DNA from: QYQD01 sp040755415
GTDB taxonomy: Bacteria; Desulfobacterota; QYQD01
Direction: 5' to 3'
DNA length: 9,144 nucleotides
NCBI GenBank assembly: GCA_040755415.1
Contig: JBFMAZ010000066.1
Span: 1-9,144, forward strand
A program made the translations under genes and the position numbers. Shown piece after piece: positions 4,949-9,144 of the stretch. Each line of letters begins with the position of its first letter. Position 1 is the stretch's first letter. Under the pieces are notes generated by a model that was not told the origin of the DNA, did not search any database, and worked only from the letters and a program-made list of their open reading frames with translations.

Positions 4949-5869
4949 TTAGTAAGTGTCCCCAAACCGACTGATCAACTGATTTATTTCTTCTGGTTTT
5001 TCTTCCTGGGGGTTATGCCCGCAGTTTGGAATAATTTTAACGACTGCATTTTTGATGTCCTGCCCGAACCTCTCCGCCATTTTTACCGGTAACGCCTTGT
5101 CCTCTCCGCCCCAAATAACCAGGGCAGGCTGAGATATGTTTCTGATTTCTTCTGTCATATCAAAATCATATTGACGAAGCTCCAATGCTGCCTGGCTGGC
5201 CCCCCGCACATAATACGGCCGCATCCAGCCTTCCACTTCTTCTTCAGTTACCAAGTCAGGGTTAAAAAATACTCTTTCTTTCAAAATCCTTGCAAAGGTA
5301 CCCTTATCACAGGCAGCCAAAATTAGCCGCCCTACGCCTGGTACCCTTAACAACCATTCCACAAAAGAAGATTCAGGGGGATAACTGGTGCTATCGATCA
5401 AAACCAACTTCTCCACCCGGTCCGGATACGCGAGAGCCAGATCCAGGACAATACCGTCTCCCCAGGAGTGTCCCACAAAAACCGCTTTATCGACTTTTAT
5501 AGCATCCATAAAATCCAGTACAAACCGCCTGAAATCTCCCCGGCCATATCTCCCATCCGCTGGCTTATCGGAATAACCATATCCTTTTAAGTCCAAAGCA
5601 ATTACATCAAAGTGTGCCGCCAGCGCATCTATATTTTTACGCCAGACAAAGGATGAAGAAAATACGCCGTGAATGAGAACAAGAGGCTTCCCTTTACCCT
5701 TTCGGATGTAGTGGACGTTCACGTCGCCCACTCTTACGAACACACCTTCGCTTGCCAATTGCTGACCGGTATATTGTTCTCTAGAGTTGATCCGGTAAGA
5801 AGACCATAGAAAAAGGGATACCGTAATCAGACAAAAGATTAAGAGACCTGCAAGGATAATTCTCTTCAC
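4949..5869 (-). CDS. Membrane-anchored alpha/beta hydrolase
   Basis: This 306-residue alpha/beta-hydrolase fold protein has an N-terminal hydrophobic segment (about residues 4-22, after MKR) that probably anchors it in the inner membrane with the catalytic domain outside. Family landmarks are LVLIHGVFSSS (63-73, oxyanion HG), DLKGYGYSDKP (93-103), the nucleophile elbow GHSWG (S135), the acid in WGGEDKALP (D257) and the histidine in CGHNPQEE (H285). The triad is complete. Candidate reactions are ester, amide or epoxide hydrolysis, and the substrate is unknown. The start is GTG 5869, with no clear Shine-Dalgarno sequence. The C-terminal GDTY and stop come from GGGGACACTTACTAA, a word that looks like repeat sequence. 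The gene has no obvious operon partner. Confidence 0.85.
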   Translation of the reverse strand: MKRIILAGLLIFCLITVSLFLWSSYRINSREQYTGQQLASEGVFVRVGDVNVHYIRKGKGKPLVLIHGVFSSSFVWRKNIDALAAHFDVIALDLKGYGYSDKPADGRYGRGDFRRFVLDFMDAIKVDKAVFVGHSWGDGIVLDLALAYPDRVEKLVLIDSTSYPPESSFVEWLLRVPGVGRLILAACDKGTFARILKERVFFNPDLVTEEEVEGWMRPYYVRGASQAALELRQYDFDMTEEIRNISQPALVIWGGEDKALPVKMAERFGQDIKNAVVKIIPNCGHNPQEEKPEEINQLISRFGDTY

Positions 5870-5910
5870 TTTACGTATCGGGAATCAGGTATTTCTGTTC
5901 AGAAGACAGT

Positions 5911-5960
5911 GGTTAAACCTTGTATCAGATTTATCCAGGAATGCCAGACAAGGTCTAACC
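5911..5960. repeat. 13-bp inverted repeat at the 3' end of VapC
   Basis: GGTTAAACCTTGT (5911-5923) pairs with ACAAGGTCTAACC (5948-5960) with one mismatch, around a 24-base loop. The right arm overlaps the last codons of the PIN gene. It has no T-run, so it is a poor intrinsic terminator. It may be a recombination or attachment-type site, or an mRNA 3'-end stabiliser. Confidence 0.6.
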
Positions 5961-6404
5961 TATTGCCCGAACCTTATCAGGTGCTACTCTAATGATTTCT
6001 TTAATGTCAGCAAAATGTTTATCGGCCGTAATAATATGGTTGATTCCGCTACTAACCATTACAGCCGTATGGATTAAATCACGGGGCGGGACATTTTGGA
6101 CTTTATACTTTTCGGCCAACTTAAGAAACTGCGTGACCTCTGTATTGCCTACAGGCAACACCTCCATGCCTAATATCAAGATATCCTGACAGATAGAAAT
6201 TCCCACATCCCACTGGCCGGTCATGGCGTATCGATAAATTATCTCCTGAAAGACTTCCGTATCGATTACTGGAATTCCATAATGTGCTATAGATTCTCTC
6301 TTGGCGATGCTAAAAATTATCCTGGTACACGCCTCTTTCAGGGGGTGATTTTTCCCTCTGGCATACATAAAAATATTTGTATCTACAAATACCTTTCTCT
6401 TCAT
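5955..6404 (-). CDS. vapC: VapC-type PIN-domain toxin
   Basis: This 149-residue PIN-domain protein, counted from ATG 6404, carries the acidic metal-binding residues of PIN RNases. These are VDTN (D8), an acidic residue in IDTEVFQE (E50 or E54), PRDLIHTA (D109) and ITADKHF (D128). VapC toxins cleave specific RNAs, often initiator tRNA or rRNA. An in-frame start 14 codons upstream (6446) is open, but 6404 is preferred because its ATGA overlaps the stop of the antitoxin, giving translational coupling. The gene looks complete. A partial, diverged copy of its central third lies at 3541-3690. The last bases form one arm of a long inverted repeat. Confidence 0.88.
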   Translation of the reverse strand: MKRKVFVDTNIFMYARGKNHPLKEACTRIIFSIAKRESIAHYGIPVIDTEVFQEIIYRYAMTGQWDVGISICQDILILGMEVLPVGNTEVTQFLKLAEKYKVQNVPPRDLIHTAVMVSSGINHIITADKHFADIKEIIRVAPDKVRAIG

Positions 6405-6646
6405 CCGCCATGAGCCTTTGCGATTATCTTCTCTATCTCGGCCCATTCCATAAAATCCTCCTCAGGGGCAGTAAGTCTCTTTGCCGCCTCGAGCCTTTCA
6501 TCTTCTGTGGACCGCTTAAGGACCATTTCGTCTATGGCTTTGCGTATAATTTCGCCTACCGATATATGTTCCTTTCGGGCGATCTCTTTAAGTTGTCGAT
6601 ACTTCTCAGGTTCAAATAAAACCATTGCTTTTTTTGTTAAAGGCAT
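6401..6646 (-). CDS. vapB: VapB-type RHH antitoxin
   Basis: The 81-residue protein opens KKAMVLFEPEKYRQLKEIA and continues with a helix around GEIIRKAIDEMV, the strand-helix-helix pattern of a ribbon-helix-helix (CopG-like) DNA-binding domain. An acidic toxin-binding tail follows. It is encoded immediately before the PIN toxin and overlaps it by ATGA. A GAGGAGG ribosome binding site lies about 10 bases before ATG 6646. Palindromes at 6677-6704 upstream are good candidates for its autoregulatory operator. It diverges from the second RHH/PIN pair across a 198-base spacer. Confidence 0.85.
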   Translation of the reverse strand: MPLTKKAMVLFEPEKYRQLKEIARKEHISVGEIIRKAIDEMVLKRSTEDERLEAAKRLTAPEEDFMEWAEIEKIIAKAHGG

Positions 6647-6676
6647 CTCTGCAAGCCTCCTCAGATGTTATGGCAT

Positions 6677-6719
6677 ATAAGTATATAGATACTTATCATG
6701 ATAATATAGTGGCTGTCAA
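6677..6719 (-). promoter_or_regulatory. Promoter and operator region of vapBC
   Basis: ATAAGTAT-ATAG-ATACTTAT (6677-6696) is a perfect inverted repeat with 8-base arms. It overlaps a second perfect palindrome, TTATCATGATAA (6693-6704). A minus-strand TTGACA (6719-6714) provides a consensus -35. The hexamer at the usual spacing (ATAAGT/TAAGTA) is a weak -10 that lies within the palindromes, so a bound antitoxin would cover it. Confidence 0.55.
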
Positions 6720-6786
6720 GGCTCGTTTATCGGTAGATTCGCCTAAGGAGAACCAGACCGATCAGACCGGTGCTAATTTTTCCCCC

Positions 6787-6821
6787 TTGACGCAAAGGAT
6801 AATTTGTAATAGTTTGTAATA
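6787..6821 (+). promoter_or_regulatory. Promoter-proximal region of the plus-strand RHH/PIN pair
   Basis: TTGACG (6787-6792) is a near-consensus -35. A direct repeat TTTGTAATA occurs at 6803-6811 and 6813-6821, one helical turn apart, a spacing suited to side-by-side RHH dimers. No well-matched -10 box stands at 17 bases, so the promoter assignment is tentative. Confidence 0.35.
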
Positions 6822-6844
6822 CAAAAGCCGAGGGGTGATGAATT

Positions 6845-7063
6845 ATGAGAACTGTAATTTCTGTCAGCCTTCCAGAAGAAATGGCTTCAAAACTTAATAA
6901 GATCGCAAAAGAAAGCGGTATGGCAAAGAGTGAAATTATAAAGGAATCGCTGCGGGCTTATTTATGGGAAGACCGTTTTAAAAAGCTTAAAAAGAACTTG
7001 GTTCGAAAGGCAAAACGGGCCGGGATTGTTACGGATGAAGACGTTTTTAAGGCGGTATCTTGA
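6845..7063 (+). CDS. RHH (CopG-like) antitoxin of a PIN toxin
   Basis: The 72-residue protein MRTVISVSLPEEMASKLNKIA... has the textbook ribbon-helix-helix pattern: a VISVSLP strand, a MASKLNKIAKESG helix and a KSEIIKESLRAYLW helix. A basic C-terminal segment follows. It is preceded by GAGGGGTGAT as ribosome binding site and followed by a PIN toxin gene. Its stop overlaps the toxin's TTG start (TTGA at 7060-7063), so the two are translationally coupled. It probably represses its own operon through the upstream repeats. Confidence 0.85.
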   Translation: MRTVISVSLPEEMASKLNKIAKESGMAKSEIIKESLRAYLWEDRFKKLKKNLVRKAKRAGIVTDEDVFKAVS

Positions 7064-7473
7064 AAGCCCTTTTTGATACCAATGTCTTGATTTCAGCCTT
7101 CCTGACAGATGGATTGTGCTCAAAGTTGCTTTCAAGGGCAAACAAGCGAGAGTTTAAGTTATACACCTGTCCTTTTATCCTGGTCGAATTTGAGGAAAAG
7201 CTCCATAAACGATTTTCTGTAAGCAGATCAGAGATAAAGGAAGCCCTGACCCTTATTAAAGAACTATCTCTCGTCATAGATCCTGGCGAGGGTAATGTCC
7301 AGGTGAAGGGCGACTGCCGGGATAGCAGCGACGACTCGATACTGGCTTGTGCCCTGGCTGCAAAGGCGGACCTTCTGGTCACTGGCGATAAAGATTTGCT
7401 CACGATCGGGATATATCAAGGGATAAGGATTATAACTCCAAGGGACTTTGAATTGCTTTTTGATGACGGATGA
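7060..7473 (+). CDS. PIN-domain toxin (COG1569-type)
   Basis: The 137-residue protein begins KALFDTNVLISAF and holds the PIN-domain acidic residues: D6 in FDTN, E43 in ILVEFEEKL, D92 in SSDDSILACALAAKADLLVTGDKDLL, and D110/D112. The DDSILACA...LVTGDKDLL pattern is typical of the 'putative toxin-antitoxin system toxin component, PIN family' (COG1569). It starts at TTG 7060, overlapping the antitoxin stop. The rare start codon and overlap should keep toxin synthesis low and dependent on antitoxin translation. It is not closely similar to the VapC at 5955-6404. The gene ends 10 bases before the convergent truncated RelE. Confidence 0.88.
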   Translation: MKALFDTNVLISAFLTDGLCSKLLSRANKREFKLYTCPFILVEFEEKLHKRFSVSRSEIKEALTLIKELSLVIDPGEGNVQVKGDCRDSSDDSILACALAAKADLLVTGDKDLLTIGIYQGIRIITPRDFELLFDDG

Positions 7474-7482
7474 GAGTTGGAA

Positions 7483-7680
7483 TCAAAAGTATTCAGTCGA
7501 GATATAACGCTCAATAATATCTGCCGCTGTTTTTTCGGCACCCAAGCAGGTTAGTTTTAGGCTGGGGCGAGGATTGTGTTGTAACGAAATCAGGCTGGTG
7601 ACGATCTTATCATGCGCCTTGGCTGGTAAACGTTCCAATTCCTTTTCTGCAGATCTTTTTAAGTTAACGACGTAAGACAC
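7483..7680 (-). pseudogene. RelE/ParE-type toxin with C-terminal half missing
   Basis: The first 40 residues (VVNLKRSAEKELERLPAKAHDKI...LQHNPRPS) match the N-terminal helices and NPRP turn of RelE/ParE toxins. After about residue 45 the expected LxG...YRIRVGDYRVxY strands are absent. The frame instead ends in an unrelated tail (AADIIERYISTEYF). The product is 65 residues against about 85-95 for the family, and the arginine-rich catalytic sheet is lost, so toxicity is unlikely. The start is GTG 7680, directly after the antitoxin's TAA. The stop lies 10 bases from the end of the convergent PIN gene, suggesting the tail was replaced when that module arrived. Confidence 0.65.
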
Positions 7681-7884
7681 TTACACAGCCTTTTTTTCTG
7701 CAAGGTATTCATCCAGGCTGCGTGAAGGCTCTCTGCGCCGTTTGTCAAGGATGGCGATATCAATCAGGTCTTCAACAAATTCTTTATCTCTGAGTAGCCT
7801 TTCAATTACAGCCTCTCTCTCTTTCTTTGGTAAGGCGCGAAAAGCTGTGAAAAACACCTCTGACATCGCTTCCGCTTTAGCCAT
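7681..7884 (-). CDS. Small antitoxin-like protein upstream of the truncated RelE
   Basis: This is a 67-residue charged helical protein with pattern FFTAFRALPKKEREAVIERLLRD, then EDLIDIAILDKRR and SLDEYLAEKK. Similar small proteins are commonly encoded directly before RelE-type toxins and act as their antitoxins; this is recalled from family context, not searched. A strong ribosome binding site (GTAGGAGG) precedes ATG 7884. The next gene starts immediately after its stop. No classic DNA-binding motif is evident. With its toxin broken, it is probably a surviving antitoxin without a target. Confidence 0.65.
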   Translation of the reverse strand: MAKAEAMSEVFFTAFRALPKKEREAVIERLLRDKEFVEDLIDIAILDKRRREPSRSLDEYLAEKKAV

Positions 7885-8012
7885 GATTCTTTCCTCCTAC
7901 CCGAAGGCAAATTTTTAAATTGTGCCAGGTTGGATTTTAAAATACCATAAAAATGATCCTGGGGGAAGAGACATTTCCGTGCGCTGGATATATTAAGCCT
8001 CTCCCAAAAGCA

Positions 8013-8037
8013 AAGGGCGGGGATATTCCCCGCCCTT
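8013..8037. terminator. Strong bidirectional hairpin terminator
   Basis: AAGGGCGGGGA-TAT-TCCCCGCCCTT is a perfect 11-base-pair stem with a 3-base loop, followed by CTTTTC on the plus strand and TTGCTTTT on the minus strand. It lies 88 bases beyond the transposase stop on the minus strand and upstream of the antitoxin at 7884. It would therefore insulate the TA pair from the transposase. Confidence 0.8.
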
Positions 8038-8124
8038 CTTTTCTACTTCTGGATTCTGACTTCTAACCCATCTTCCGCAGTTCACAAATTGAAGTGACGT
8101 GATTACAGATAGTTGAGATTCAAA

Positions 8125-8997
8125 TCAAGCGATTTTCTGCACTACATTTTCTATAATTTTTGGTCTGTTCGGGAGCAGCGCTTTCATTCTTTGAAGGAGC
8201 ACTTTCAGTTCTTTCGGCGGGTTGGCGACAACCCGGAGCCTGATGATTTTTTCTCTCGTCGGCAAGAGGACATCGAGAGATTTTATGTCCCTCATTCCCT
8301 CTAGCAGCCTTCTGGGTGCAGTGCCGAGTCCCGAGGCTTTCATCCACTGTTGTAGCGTTCGCATCATGGCCAGTGAAAGGAAGCAAACCAGTATGTGAGC
8401 TTGGGTTCTCTCCTTTTTCTGATGATATATCGGCCTCATTCCCAGGTCGTGTTTGGTTGTACGGAAGGCATCTTCCACTTCGGTTAGCTGGATGTAAGTG
8501 TTCCACAGCGTCTTGGGATCGGCCTCTGGCCAGTTGGTGCGCAGAAGATAGTTGCCGCTGGTTTCCAGGAGCTGACGGTAACGATCCTCGTTTTTTTCAA
8601 GTGTCATCTTGAGCCGTTTTTCTTTTTCCGTCCCGGTTTCCGTTATGGTGACGGTAAAAAGCGAAGCGGCACGGCTATTTCTTTCCTGAAGACGCCCGAT
8701 TTGCCGTTCCGCTTTTTGTCTATCCTTTAATTTGCCGGTTTCTATACGTGCCGCCATTTTTTTCAGGCCGGCCTCCATGTTGCCGACAAAGCGGTTCAGG
8801 ATGGCGTTTTCCTTTTCCTTGCGACCCTGCGACCTGCACAGGACAAAGGTGTCACCTTTCTCTTCATGAGCAGGGCAGAGCCTTACTTCAACGCCAGGCT
8901 GCACTTCTTCCCAGTCCTGACGGAGCAGTTCCTGTTCGAACTTTTTCAGCAAGGATTTAGGGGTGCCGACGAGATATCTGGCTCCTTTCTGGCGCAT
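8125..8997 (-). pseudogene. IS1634/IS4-type transposase, C-terminal part only
   Basis: The 290-residue frame matches the C-terminal part of DDE transposases of the IS1634 (IS4 superfamily) kind. It opens with YMRQKGARYLVGTPKSLLKKFE and includes a charged coiled segment (about 75-110). It contains the E-containing signature TEVEDAFRTTKHDLGMRPIYH (172-192; E175 with K182 seven residues on), then AHILVCFLSLAMMRTL (200-215). The complete enzyme should be roughly 500-600 residues. Family-like sequence can be followed a few codons upstream of the ATG (LTSEDNLDY), but an in-frame TGA at 9045-9043 and unrelated sequence end it. The DD part of the active site is missing, so it is inactive. Confidence 0.8.
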
Positions 8998-9013
8998 ATA
9001 GTCAAGGTTGTCT

Positions 9014-9142
9014 TCACTTGTCAGCGGTAATCTGAATATGCATCAGATCTGGCAACATGAAAATGCCGGTCTTCTTCCCAAAATGCTCAATCAATACTGT
9101 TCTTCTCTTCTTCGTATTCTTGTAAGTATTTGAGTTCACAGG
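9014..9142 (-). pseudogene. Partial ORF at window edge, unrecognised
   Basis: A minus-strand frame enters from the right edge and ends at TGA 9016-9014, inside the remaining transposase sequence in another frame. It encodes about 42 residues including YKNTKKRRTVLIEHFGKK and FMLPDLMHIQITADK. I do not recognise it, and it does not match the IS1634 segment expected there. It may be the truncated end of a different gene joined to the transposase, or random open sequence. Confidence 0.3.
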
Positions 9143-9144
9143 GT

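Noticed and set aside
8120..8506. Alternative minus-strand 128-residue frame within the transposase
   Set aside because: It is a shifted frame of the transposase, which carries the recognisable TEVEDAFR...K and RPIYH motifs.

Overview
The window is about 9.1 kb of bacterial DNA of moderate GC content, full of small toxin-antitoxin (TA) genes, gene fragments and short repeats. No rRNA, tRNA or informative housekeeping gene is present. The mixture (FeeM-type N-acyl amino acid synthase homologues, VapBC/RelE/HepT modules, a degraded IS1634/IS4-type transposase, GC-rich hairpin repeats) resembles accessory regions of Desulfobacterota, Nitrospirota or related Gram-negative environmental bacteria. 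That placement is an impression, not a determination.

Layout. 1-730: a YfcE/MJ0936-type metallophosphoesterase on the plus strand. 698-1099: minus-strand remains of a TA locus, with an AbrB-type N-terminus cut off by a 14-bp direct repeat and an addiction-module antitoxin without a toxin. 1316-3437: two tandem, diverged FeeM-like acyltransferases on the minus strand, the downstream one preceded by a perfect 8+8 inverted repeat in its promoter. 3541-4035: TA debris, consisting of a truncated second copy of a PIN toxin and an N-terminally truncated HepT that keeps its RNLLVH motif. 4140-4202: three small hairpins. 4229-4718: an intact RHH antitoxin/RelE toxin pair. 4733-4899: a MITE-like element with 11-bp terminal inverted repeats, directly upstream of that pair. 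4949-5869: a membrane-anchored alpha/beta hydrolase. 5955-6646: an intact VapBC pair (minus). 6845-7473: an intact RHH/PIN pair (plus), divergent from VapBC. 7483-7884: an antitoxin followed by a RelE-like toxin that has lost its C-terminal half. 8013-8037: a strong hairpin terminator. 8125-8997: the C-terminal part of a transposase, with an unrelated partial ORF at its broken 5' end.

How it fits together. Seven TA loci, three apparently complete and four broken, lie within about 7 kb around three non-TA genes (the acyltransferase pair and the hydrolase). The intact pairs show the usual antitoxin-first order with 4- to 17-base overlaps. The broken copies, duplicated PIN segment, MITE-like element, direct repeats and transposase remnant suggest repeated arrival and decay of small modules. 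The most interesting non-TA content is the acyltransferase pair: FeeM relatives make N-acyl amino acids (lipid signals or precursors), and one copy has a clear candidate operator. The anchored hydrolase could act on such lipids, but nothing in the sequence directly links them.
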